Of a DNA stretch of 64,000 bases, positions 20,949-32,821 are shown piece after piece. The notes beneath the pieces are model-generated. The model made no database searches, was not told the origin of the DNA, and worked only from the letters and a program-made list of their open reading frames with translations. The DNA is from Lethocerus indicus. Lineage: Eukaryota > Arthropoda > Insecta > Hemiptera > Belostomatidae. Location of the stretch: assembly GCA_019843655.1 (NCBI GenBank), contig JACDQD010000008.1, positions 16,836,442 through 16,900,441 of the forward strand. Direction: 5' to 3'. Each line of letters begins with the position of its first letter. Position 1 is the stretch's first letter. Position numbers and translations under genes: made by a program.

Positions 20949-23900
20949 ACCGACCACAGTGATTGGGAACACTACTTTCAAATGCGTGTCTCTTGGCATG
21001 TGCTATTTTATCTGACACATCTGTAGCATAATTTTAGTACCAGTACGAAGTTTTCGTCCAGTTTATTATTTTCAATTTTTCCGATTGTAGCACCTTGAAT
21101 TTAAGATTTTCTGAGAACACTTTATATTTATTACACCTGTGCGCTTTCTCTTCGAAATAAATTTATGAAATATATTCAAATTTAAAAAACAAGGTTTACT
21201 ATGTCATTTAAATTTTTTTTTATATGTTCAGAGTATGTAGTCCACCCCCCTTTTTCACCGTTTAATTGAGCAGCTAAGAAGTAATCCAATATTCAGATGC
21301 CCGAATAAACATTCTCGTTAGATCGGACGGGAAGAATGGCCATGGCCGTTTCCTTATCATTGTGACATTAATTGGGTCAATTAATATCTGGCCGCCTCGT
21401 TTATCAAAATTCATGAGCATCCGCCCCCGCAGCCCGCCACACTTCCCCCGTATAAAAAATATCGACCCGCCCTACCCATTCATTTGTGTCGTGCGGAAGA
21501 TCTGCGGGTATCGATGCTAACCTTCAAGTCCAGAAATTTGTTTAAATGTCAAATATTTTTATAATTTAAATTAATGGGTAAATTTGTAAGTTAACTCACT
21601 ATTCACATGAATAGTTACTTTTCTCAGGGCCCTAGTTTATTTCGTAGAGCAGGACACTAACAAATAATGCACTTGTCCATTAATTAAATCTGCTAATTTC
21701 GAATGACATTTTCGGTTCAACGATGAACTTTTGTGTCATGGTCTCTATTATTTTCGTATGCTGTGAACGAATTGTTCTTTTTTAAGTGCGACATTTACTG
21801 CATTCTACAGTCATGTTTTTATCTAGTCACAGACATTCTTTGAGTTTCCATAAGAAAGTCATGATCCAGCAACACAACTATATCGTTTCACGAACCTACA
21901 GTATATCGTTTCAATTACTATGGTGCAGAATGACATAGGTTCATCACAAGCTTTTATTATTCACTCACGATCCTGACTTATTTCGTGATGATTTTGAATG
22001 AATCATAATTGAGTGTTTTCGGGCAAAAATTGGAATGAAAAATAAGTCGTCATACTGAATATTTCGATTTTTCGTCAGAATAATGAAGAGTAAAATTGTT
22101 GAGACTATGGAAATGAATGCGGTGAATCATGAATCAATCATAGATTATTGGCGGATAGGATCACCAAACGCGTTTTCGCAGGAAGAGCCGATAAATCGCC
22201 GATTCCATTAAGCGTGCGCTCATCGATTTTTGCGCCGGGGACTCCCGCACGTGTCCCGTTTAAACAGGCCCCAATTTACGACTGTTGACTGTTGAGGCGG
22301 TGTAGCGTATTTCAATCAGGACAGTTCCATTTGAAAGGCAGGCCCAAACTGCAGGCGGATGAGGACAGGATGGAGTAGTGCTGGCGTACGTAAGTGCAGG
22401 AAGGAGTACGACTAACCGTTTACCGTCATTCTAGTTTACCGTCAAACTATAAATACGTCACAATATATAGGTTACATCGAGCCAGTGGCACTAGCTGCCA
22501 TTACCTATGTTGTAAGGAAGTCTGAATGGATTAAAGTACACATTCAGCCTAAGAATTGCCACTGAATGACGCGAAGAAATCGAGGTAATACAGATAGTTT
22601 AATCATTAAATTGGTCCTTGAGGTAAGTGCTCTAATATATTAGAGATCAAAATTATGGACAAAATTCAATGTTCGTTAACGGAAAAGAAAAAATGACATA
22701 TATACTTCGTTCGAACGCTCCGTCAATCAGTGTTGCTAGAAGTCGTAAAACTAGAACGAATATATTAATAATGATTAATTACCCACTAACTATAGGAATC
22801 GAGGCGTAATTTTCTGCACAAATGCGCAGGTAACGCACGAATACATGCATTAATATTTCCCGAGTTCACGGTCCGATTGCTCGGGAGTTATGCAAATTCG
22901 ATTACAGATACCCTGTCAACAAGCCAGTTCTCAGCACTAAATCAATTGGGCCAGTACTCTGAATTAATTATGAACACTGAAGATATAGGTCATAGTGGAA
23001 TATGTAAAAAGCCACACATTTGGTTTAGTTTAATGTGTGACCCACTGAAAACACAGAAATATGCTTCGGAGCACGACTAGACTAGAAATAAACCAGAGTA
23101 TCCTCCAAGACATATATATAAACATGTGCACAAATATATTAATTCAGTATTAATATTAAAAACGTGGTGACGACAGTTTAAACGAAGAGTACATGCTTGC
23201 AATGGTATGTATTTAAATGGTTAATAGACCGAATTCAACTTATCTTAAATGGGACTCCGAGTATTTCTAGGAGTTTGGCCCTTCGGAGTAGGCAACGTTA
23301 CTAGTTTCTTTCACTGTTTAATTGTAGCGTGCTTTAATTGCAATTCGCTAATTCGGGTTAATCGTTGTTCTCCGTTTCGAACCTTTCGGCCCCAAACGTG
23401 GTGGTCTTATTGCTGGCATTATTCATTCTACCACAGCAGGTCTTGAATTAGTACCTATTAGTTCCTACCAATTCCTGTTATAGCCCCTTGACGAAATTGT
23501 TTCTTCCAATATAAATCACTCTGAGTGTCTAGGCACTTTTAATAAATACTAATTTCATAAGTAAATGCAACAATTTAACAATTCGCTCGATAACTGAGAA
23601 CTCGAAACAAGTTAAGGCAAAACGTAAGCAGGTAGTACACGTTACACGACTACATGAAAATACGAAAACCAAGGGAAAATTAAAAATACTAACTAATAAT
23701 TCACTAATTAGGACACATTATCACTAATTAGGATTCATTATATAATGATTGTACAATTCAGTTATGTAATAAAAATACTAAATATGTTCACATACTATAT
23801 TTTGTTCAATAAATAGTTGCTAAAATTTCTTGAAGAAATGATTCTCTTTAAAATAAATAAATCCCTTCGCAATTTACTAAGGAAATAGCCAGTGATGCAG

Positions 23901-24040
23901 TGAAATGCAGCGACTGAACACGCAAGCGGTGACAAACCATCATGCCGATAATTATACTTCAACCAGTTACAGATCCTTTTTAGCACGTTAACAACATTTT
24001 TTATTTTGAATTAATTTATGTCAGTCTGGCGGAACTGCCA

Positions 24041-24043
<3 letters not shown>
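20949..24043. other. AT-rich DNA, no gene supported
   Basis: Only short frames occur (67 codons at 22877-23080 and 65 at 23249-23446, both plus), with no recognised products. A two-copy tandem repeat lies at 23701-23740. About 21420-21480 is locally GC-rich. Confidence 0.45.
23701..23740. repeat. Tandem duplication, 20-bp unit
   Basis: Two adjacent 20-bp units (23701-23720 and 23721-23740) both read TCACTAATTAGGA..CATTA and differ only at two adjacent bases (CA versus TT). The TAATTA core resembles homeodomain sites. Confidence 0.9.

Positions 24044-24088
<45 letters not shown>
24044..24088. repeat. (TA)n microsatellite
   Basis: This is an uninterrupted alternating T-A tract of about 22 units. 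Confidence 0.97.
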
Positions 24089-24090
<2 letters not shown>

Positions 24091-24119
24091 GACAATCGTA
24101 AAAGCTACTGTGGGTGTAA

Positions 24120-24156
24120 TATCAATAAATTAATTATCGAATACATATTATTGATA
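24120..24156. repeat. 9-bp inverted repeat
   Basis: TATCAATAA (24120-24128) and its exact reverse complement TTATTGATA (24148-24156) are 19 bases apart, just downstream of a (TA)n tract. Both arms are AT-rich, so chance is plausible. Confidence 0.6.
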
Positions 24157-27100
24157 CATTTGCTGATGTGTATGTGTGTTCAGGTTTTATAACCAGCGAA
24201 TTCTTCTAATGTTTTAAGAAACTATTGCAATGTTTCATGAATAGTCACTGCCCGATCGTTACAGAAAGCTTGACCTATTTTTTATTGAGAGTATGCAAAC
24301 TAAGGATGAATAAATGTTCTTTGCTCTACACCGTCAAGTCGTCGTTACTCTCACCACGAAATACAACTCCCAGTACAATTCATTATGTTAGTAAGCGATA
24401 CTGACTATAGAATATATTGTAGACGAAAATGCAGCATGTACTATTTTACGTAATACAGTCAAGACAGATGCCATATAGAAAAACCGCCGGGCGGAGTGAA
24501 CAAAACGTACCGATAATTAAACACCAATACGGCGAATAGCGTGGCCCCAGTCTTATCCATTACTATGGAGTATAATTACAGAAATTTCTTGTTCACAAAC
24601 ATTTTTTTTAACCTGCATTTAAAATCGGTCCATACTTAGACTGCAGAGAATTCAGCAGAAATTGGCGAGGCTTAGAGTAACTCATGGAATAAGAAAAACT
24701 CATTAACCGGTAAGTGCGCTGTCCCAGTGTTGGTGGGGGGAGCGTGATGTATTGGCCGAGCCGATATTGACACGGCCAGTGGCCCGGAGATATATAGGGG
24801 GAGGCCCACAGCGAGCCTCCCACTCCGCCCTCTTGTTATATTACATGCTCGGACGTGTTTTTTCTTCCCCGCTCCTTAGCCGTTACCGACCGGTATTTGT
24901 TTAACGAATATCTTTCTCTTTCTTTAGTCTCCCCCCACATCAATGATCGCTATTACGGATGAAATTTTATAAATTTGATCGTATTTCCTTCAATTGAGCA
25001 CTTCAGCCGATTAAACGAGAAAAGTTCGTAATGTCAATTACGCTCGTTAAAATTCATACAGGCAGTTTGTTTTGTAACAACACAGCTTTTCAATTGGACC
25101 AGACGAAGAGAACCAAAGCAATGCTTAAACTTTAAAAAAAATTTGGATCACAAATGTGGGTCACTAACGTATAGTATCTGTGCCGGTTGCTAAAAGAAAT
25201 TATTTAGTGGTTTAGCTACTGCTGTTTTATGATTATGAAAAATAATGTATATATTCAAGAGTTTATTCCAGGAACCTCACTTACTTTTCCACCATATCAT
25301 TTATCCCACTGACAGGGAATGATTTCTGTTTTATATTTAAATATACATAATCACGGGGCCGGACGGATTTCACTGTCTTCCCAGACAAAGGTGGGAAAAG
25401 TTTAGTAGACCCGGAGTGAAGGAGCAACAAGTACTTTAGGCTAAGGGACCGAGTTTATCTTAAGTATTAATTATCAGAGCGGTGGGCGGACACGGGGTCC
25501 TGTGCCAAACAAAGACAACTTGATAAATTCAGAAGGCATAGCACCCTGCCAACCGTATAACGTGTACGGCGGTTTTGCAGCATTAATCTTGCGAGAATGT
25601 ACAGTGAGGTGAACGTTCCTATAGTAAAATAAATTTAACTCAACAAATTGATTAGTCGAATAATATTCAATCATAAATTAAATTTCTGATGGGTTTGTAG
25701 TGCCAAAACATATTCTCAACGATTTACCGAATTAACAGTCATTGTCTTAATTAATTTCTCACAACAATCAAAAACTATCGTATTTTAATTGTTTTAATGT
25801 TTATTTCTAAAAGTAGAATCAGATTACAGGGTTATATTTGATCGAAATATGAACTGTTCGTGAAATAATTGTTGGTGTGAAACTGTTTTATAAATAAAAG
25901 AAAGTACACTTCTGCCAAGCAGAATGTGCCACTAATTTGTGCCATTTAAACCTAATTCTTATATATTTTATGTGAACAGAATGTGTTACGGATACCGGTG
26001 ACGGCTTCAGCAGTGGAATGAGTACAAACTTCAAAAAGAAAGGTACCGCCGATAATTTATTCATGCATCGGGAGATTTCCGACTGGGACCGACAATCGAG
26101 CCAGCAGATTTGTCCCCTGGGACGGGGCCCGCGACCGTTCCAGCGTGAAATTAGAAAATTCAATTTTAATTTCTCCCTAAAATCTCCAGAGGACCCCGTA
26201 AACGGACGAATGAACTGGGGGGAGAGATTTAGGAAAGGTTTAAATAGGAGGATCGATGCCAATGGTGGGCGGGGGCCAAATAGGCCGTACGCCGGATTTT
26301 TTGCCCATCTTCCCTCTCAGTTTTGCCTTCCATCCATTTCCCGACCGCGCTCCTTTGTTTTGCTGACTACGCTGGTTTTTCTTCCGGACGTTCACTCCGG
26401 TCAGCGGTATCGGAACGCCGGGGGGTGCATAAATTGAACCGTTCCCGGACCGGATTTCCTGTTTGTAAACACCCCGAGGTTCATTGTTGGAGTTCGGGTT
26501 TTTGTTTAGCTTCTAATTGCCCCTCTCCTCCGCCGGTTTTTCCAGGTATGGCATTTCCTATTAGCTTCGGTATACGTTTAATCCTGCATAAGGTTAATTA
26601 TTGTAAATATACCTTAAACAAGGTAGAGACCTCGATAATTATGGGATAATATATTCCTGATAATTATATTCCCGTAATGTCGTGGATGAGCGTTATTAAA
26701 TCTCATGAACCCTTTATGAAATTTGGTTTTTTTTGCCCCATTTTAAAATATCAAAAAAACAAATTTTCTGAAAAGTTTTTTCCGAACGTTCCTCCCCGTT
26801 AATTCCAAAAAATGTTTTGAAAAAATAATCTTCCGTGCCAATGCAGTCTTATAACGTTTTAATTATTAATTAATGTTTCCAGGAAATCTTTTCTCCGATA
26901 AACGATAATTCAACGGTTTCTTGAAAACTGCCCGTACATCAAATCGCTCAACAGAAGTTTCTAACGAATACATTACCTCCCCGAGTGCTTGGTAGTCGTT
27001 AGAAATGCAGACTACGTCTGCCCGCCTTTCGATATTTGCTAATGCAGATTCAATGCAGAATACATTCCCGTTTCCGTCAAACACCCGGTGAACACATGTG

Positions 27101-27996
27101 CCGGCCTGGAAACGCGGTTTACTACGACCTAATTTAAATCCCTGAACGTGACGAATACGGGAATTTTCCTCCGCAGTAGTGGCTTACTGTCTAGAACGGC
27201 CGCGAGATAGGGCACGCTCCCTCCTTAATTCGAGCCTAGACTAAGGGGGCGTATTTTTGCACAAGTGCGACTGAAAATTAAACCACTGGGATCCAGAAAC
27301 ATAATTAATTTTAAGAATTCATAAGGTTATATTATAATTTCAAATATTTGGGAGTTATTAGTTCGGTTTTGACATGCTTCAAAATGATCGTAGCTACTAC
27401 ACCTTCAAAATTAAGCGGTTGATAGATTAAAATTTTGAAGCACTCAAGTATCCAAATTATTTTCAATTGGAATATCCAACAGGACTAAATTCTCTCGAAA
27501 TCAATTCAAGTTCGTAATAGAAAGAAAAATTTTCGGTTCAACGGCTGGAATTAAACCAGAAATCTGGTGGCTCTAATAAACTACAACAATAATATTTATT
27601 TAATTAAATTGCTAAAGTATTTTTTTATATATAAAAATATAATTTTAATCAGATATACTTATTTATATTTAGGAATAGATCAACAGTTGGGGATAGTTCA
27701 GTCAACGTAATATTCCTACTGCGCATTAGTAATATTATATAGGATAAATTATTATCAAACTTATTGATATGGTCTAATTTTAGAAATCGACTGGCTGATA
27801 TGAATAAAACCGCTGATATGAATGTCCGGAGAGATAGAACTAAAAGGAAATAATGACATTATAATTCCTACCACAATCGCGTTACAACGAAAGCATCTTG
27901 GACATTAGAGTGCTTGGCTCATATTAACTCACGGCAGAAGAGAATTTTAATGGTACCAAGATACAGTGTTCAAAAACCGTATTATTATTAAATTCA
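24157..27996. other. AT-rich DNA with a GC-rich patch at about 26040-26450
   Basis: The GC patch contains CGGGGCCCG at 26123-26131 and overlapping open frames on both strands (26018-26437 plus, 25888-26262 minus). That pattern indicates composition, not coding. A short direct repeat GCTGATATGAAT occurs at 27794 and 27812. No gene is supported. Confidence 0.45.
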
Positions 27997-28413
27997 ATGC
28001 AGAGACTGCTTATTCTTTTTCATAAAAATAATTGGAATTCTATCGAAATCATCACACGATTGGAATACGACTATCTGAATCGTTCATCGACATTGGGAAC
28101 GCAGAAGTCCTGCATATCGTTTCAGCATTCGCTCCCCTTTATTACTCAGCCCTCCCACAACGTGCCTTCCGATAACCTGGGCGCACTTCGTATAATTTCC
28201 CACAGGTGCCACATTTCGCGGATACGCCTCCTGTACTATTGGAGTGCTGAAGAAAAACCCGAACTTATTGAAATTGACTCCGCGTGCGCTCCGCATGACT
28301 TTTACCTGTGGCACCTCGAAACCATAGATTATAGAAAAGTGCTTTATCTTAATTTCCCAGATACATACAATCACATCATAACCAAACATATTACAGCACA
28401 AATATCAATGTAA
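27997..28413 (+). pseudogene. Probable Tc1/mariner-superfamily transposase relic
   Basis: A 138-codon frame has a C-terminal half that follows the DDE transposase pattern of Tc1/mariner (IS630) elements. Residues 58-63 (SDNLGA) resemble the second catalytic block (usually D-G/N-A-P). Residues 98-105 (APHDFYLW) resemble the T-P-x-D-F-F-L-W block after the third catalytic Asp. Residues 116-135 resemble the downstream VY.N.P.T...L..RI segment. The third catalytic Asp would fall at Ala96, 37 residues after Asp59, so the enzyme would be dead. The first catalytic block is not seen and the product is far shorter than the usual 340 or so residues. No terminal inverted repeats were found. This is a pattern call by eye. 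Confidence 0.4.
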
Positions 28414-28503
28414 AGTAGTACAAAAGAATCATATAAGGACCTACAAATTTTCTCTAATTTCCTACTTGTTTTCTAGAAAAACCTCATCATTTTAGTGTCA
28501 ACG

Positions 28504-28527
28504 GTCAAGTAGATCTCTCTACTGGAC
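28504..28527. repeat. 10-bp imperfect hairpin
   Basis: GTCAAGTAGA (28504-28513), loop TCTC, and TCTACTGGAC (28518-28527) pair at 9 of 10 positions. It lies about 90 bp downstream of the transposase-like relic. Whether it belongs to that element is unknown. Confidence 0.6.
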
Positions 28528-31500
28528 AAGTTGACCCTCTACTATCTGGCAAATGGTATTTCAATATTATAGTTGTGACTGAGAAAATGCATATCTCAGG
28601 GGGTTTACTGAAGTAATTCGATTATTATACCAAAGTCTGCGTATATTCCCAAATGATTGTGCACTAGAGTTTTTCTCGATCGGAAGCCGACGCACAGTCT
28701 GACCGCTTTCAGCGTTATTTTTGAGACTTGGACCTAGTGGGACTCCATCCACAGCCGAGGTTAACTGGTCTCCCACGGACACTGAGCGGAAGCTGTCGGT
28801 CTAAATGTCCCGAGGAGCCGGAGAAAAAAAATGCCCGCGAGCAACAAGTTGGAGGACGCCACCGCAGGGAACACGAGACGCCTCTTTCGCTTTACCACGG
28901 GAGGGGTTGTTTTTTTTCCCTATCTCTCTCTCTCTCATCGCCTCCCCGTTTTGGAACCGGACACTTGGGACGTGTTCCAAGAAATTTACACCGCTTTTTG
29001 CCCGTCCCATACCCGGACGGCGCCCGCGTTATAGCCCCTTTCACGATATGAACCTTGAGCTTCGGTAGGGTTTTGTTGAACAGTTCCGAAATGCGGGACA
29101 AATGCCCGTCATTTACAGTTCGCCCGTTCTTCAAGCCCATTCACTACATACACACCTACTTAAAATGAATGATATGCAACGGATGATCCATTTCAAATGT
29201 TGACGCTTTGACCACAATCTCTCAATTACAAAGTGGCAAGATATCCGTATATAACGAGAGCTAGGTCCCGGGAAAAGAGGTATCAGAATGGGAGTCGGAA
29301 GTTCGGGGTGAACGGGTCGATCCAGGTTCTAGTTAAGGTAAGGGACTAAATTTTTCTTTCACTGAAAATTTAAACTTGTGAAATTTCTAATATACACATA
29401 GACACTCCAAAAATGTAAGAAGTATATCGTGCGGCAGTAATCGCGTGTACTCGTATTTTGGCGTCCTTGAGTGTTCGTCGTGGCAACCACAGACCTTAAC
29501 AACAATGTTTCAGAAAAGCTATCTGCAGTCGAGTGCAAACTGGTTATTGGTCCTGTATCCAATAACAATGATAAATACTCGAAAAAATCTAATAATTATG
29601 CATATTAATGGAAGCAAATCGTTCACAGAGGGACTGTTAGTAACTTAACCGCTTAAGGATCGGCTCTTATTGTTCGAGCTTGGACTTAGATACATGATTC
29701 TTGTGCGGGTTCAATAATTTCAAATACGGATTAAAACAATACCGACAATTACTTATGAAAAGTCGGTGCTCTAATATTTGATATATTTATTTTTTAATTT
29801 AGTGGTGCCTACTGCTCCACAGAACGATCCCTTTGCCTCCAGTATCGCCCAGGCCGGACATTACATTGGAACCCCCACATTTCCTTTGAATACGTGACGC
29901 GTCCAATTTGTTTTATGCGCGTTAGTTTCAGGCAATCCATTTCCCTTCCTACGTCCGCCCCCGTCCTCGCTCCTGTGTATTTGCCCCGCGCATCCCACCC
30001 ATTTAATCTTCTATCCCCCTCCCGCATCCCGAATGTATCCCGATATCAACAATGCAGTTCTACCCCCATCCCCTTCCTCTCTACAACCCTCTCCGACCGT
30101 CTCCCTTATCGGATTTGTTGGGAATAGAATATCGAAGCGACCGGGGACTCCTTTCCCCATGAACAGAGGCACTGGCTTTGATATAAAGGTCAAATTAATT
30201 TTCAAAATCAATTTACTACAACAAATTCCCAAATTACCCGACAAGTAAAATTTAAAAGTAATCATTGGTTAACATTAATTATTAATATTTATACCCTACA
30301 CAAATGTGATAAAACCATCAAAATATTTCATAAAATTTCTTTACTATCAAATAATGTAATTTGAAAATTAACGTTCAAATAAAATAAACATCTCTATAAG
30401 AATACTGATAGATGGGTAACATTTTTCCCATTATCTCCTGGCTTTTATCATTAAAACGCCGGTCTGCACTAGGAGCGTATTTTTCCAATTATACCACGAC
30501 AAATAGGGTAAAATCAGTTTCCAATTCGACGGGATTGCGCCTTGTAATTTTGGGATCGATAGGTCCACTGGGCCGGTGAAAATAGACGGGTAAACAATTT
30601 TTCCTCTTTTTCAGTACGGATGGATGCGAGATTGCATTATGCGATGTCGAGGAAACGGGGTGGGTGAGGGGAAGAGAGCTCGATTAATTGATTAATAAAA
30701 GGGGGCAGGCCATTACCTCACGGTCTGCTGGAAAAAAAAAATTGTGCCGTGACCCGATGGCTATCCGAAGACCAACACTAGGCCGTAAATTGTCGGACTG
30801 AAATTCCATATTAAAAAACAAAATAATAAAAACGTCAATACACGGTAAACGCGTGACTCGCCTGTCGATCGTTTGTTCTAGATGCGTATCGGACGCCTCG
30901 TTTTGTATGTTGCACGAAACCGGAAGCATGAAACCGTCGCCTGCTGCCGGTTTTCTTTCCGCCATTTGCGTCCACATGAAGGAAACTTATAATTGTACGT
31001 ATTTAAAAAAATAGAGCTGCAGTAGAAAATATATTCAATAACATTAATAATTCCATACACATTCCACACCAATATTGATGTTCTAAAAAGATCTATTAAA
31101 TATAGACATAGATTGACCATTTTAATGGCAATCGGAAAAAAAAGATCTGGAGCACAGTATCTAAAACGAAAATTAAGAGAATTTCATCTCATTGAACAAA
31201 TTTCTCCCTATAAAAGAACAGAATAGGTTTGATTTACAACTAGCAACTACATCCAGACTTCAACAAGAACAATGGAAGAGTTCATTGCTACAGTACCGTA
31301 AACCCAGCCAACAAAAGTGTTAAAACCTTCATGCATTAACTGTGTACATAGTAAGACAGGAATTCCGATTATCCTTCGAGTGACTCAGCTTTTTCGACCG
31401 AGGCATTGCATAAGGGACTGCGCCGCTCGGCCGATTTATTTTCAGCCGTGATGTGATCAGCGTTTCAACTTTCTACTAGCGAAGATTAAATAATACGGCC

Positions 31501-32526
31501 TCTAATACGGTCCCTTTCAATGTTACCTCTGGTCAACCTGGTTTGGCTTCGTACGTGTGGCGCTTTCTAAGTATAAAAATATCGGAAATTAATTTAAACG
31601 GAATATTTTGTAGAAAAAACTTCTTTACAACGAACATCGGGGATCAAACTATGAATTAAATGGGGTATTGTGGTAAACGTCAAAACAATTCTTTACTTTA
31701 AAGAATTTCCCATAGATAGTACAGCCTCTAATCTAACTCTATTCTTCATCAATGAATGATGATTAATATAAATACGGAAAAATTATATTTTCATAATGCG
31801 CCCTGAAACTGTATGCAAATTTTTATTGTTTTATTATTATTTATTTCGAACGATTTTTTAAATTTACAGTCCGATAACAAAACATAAGTCTTGGAACCGG
31901 TTAATATTAATTGTAATAGGTATCTTGTTTCCTGGGGTATTCTTCGATATCAACAACGAATTCAGCCTTCAGTACTCGGTATTCATTTAGATTTTGTAAT
32001 AGAATCAGTGAGGTAGGAAGTTTGTAACTTCAACCGCAAAAGCTGGTCGCAAGCCGACGGACACCCAGTTTTTACGACCGCCGCCAGGGCACATCTCGAG
32101 GAGTCGTTGAATTGCAAATGAGATTTACACGATCCGGCGAAACACGCAAGAACGAGATATGCATTATTTGATTATTTAATAAGTTCCAACCGCGACGTCT
32201 GCAATAGTAGCCAGCCTAGATGTTGAAGTTGGACACCGTTGGTATTTTACAACGCAAAAGTCCCTAGACACTTCGTACGTACATCGTACGTACATGTCCC
32301 CGTCTTGTACATGTTCTTCGTACATTTTCGTAACGTATAAGAAATAACATTTACCTTCAATTACACCTTTGTGTAAGGATTACACACAATTACACCTTAG
32401 TACAATCTACCCTAATTATATATTTTAATAAGAATTATAATAATTTATTGTAAGAAGCATTTCGCCACTTTGTTTATCAGAAACATCTTGTCTAGACGTA
32501 GCATAGTTTTTATATTTATTCTGGCC
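28528..32526. other. AT-rich DNA with GC/C-rich patches, no gene supported
   Basis: GC-richer blocks lie at about 28730-29060 and 29880-30170. The first has open frames in several phases on both strands, none recognisable. A (CT)n run lies near 28921-28937. A short tandem CGTACGTACAT repeat, palindromic at GTACGTAC, lies at about 32275-32296. Confidence 0.45.
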
Positions 32527-32821
32527 ATGGACGTGCGGTCGACGATAAATAACAGCGAACCAACTCAGGGGAATACGCGAGGAAACGTCGCGCAGGGGCA
32601 AGGTTTAGCTGACGCGGCGACCTTGGCAGAAGTAGTAGGCGACAATAGGCTCGGCAACGTCGAGCGTGACCGGGCCGAAACAATTTGATTTTACGGACGC
32701 GGAAAAGGCCTCCCTTAACATCGGAACTAAGTTTTTACCGCCGAACAATGCACTGGTTGAAAACGCACTGAGCATGCATGAACCTTACGTCGGTCTCATT
32801 CGTTTCAGAACCAAACTTATT
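32527..32821 (+). pseudogene. Possible orphan or broken exon ending at a GTAAGT donor
   Basis: An ATG at 32527 in a strong context (GGCC-ATG-G) opens a 53-codon frame to TGA at 32686-32688. A second frame, offset by one base, is open from 32639 to 32881. Both stretches use GC-rich codons unlike the AT-rich surroundings. The second stretch reaches GTAAGT at 32822, a consensus splice donor, so a coding block ending at 32821 is plausible. As it stands the two parts are in different frames, so either a frameshift has broken the exon or one part is not coding. I do not recognise the product. Residues in the second part include FLPPNNALVE. Confidence 0.25.

Noticed and set aside
25888..26437. Overlapping 124- and 139-codon frames on opposite strands
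   Set aside because: Simultaneous openness on both strands across a GC-rich patch points to composition. Neither product is recognisable.
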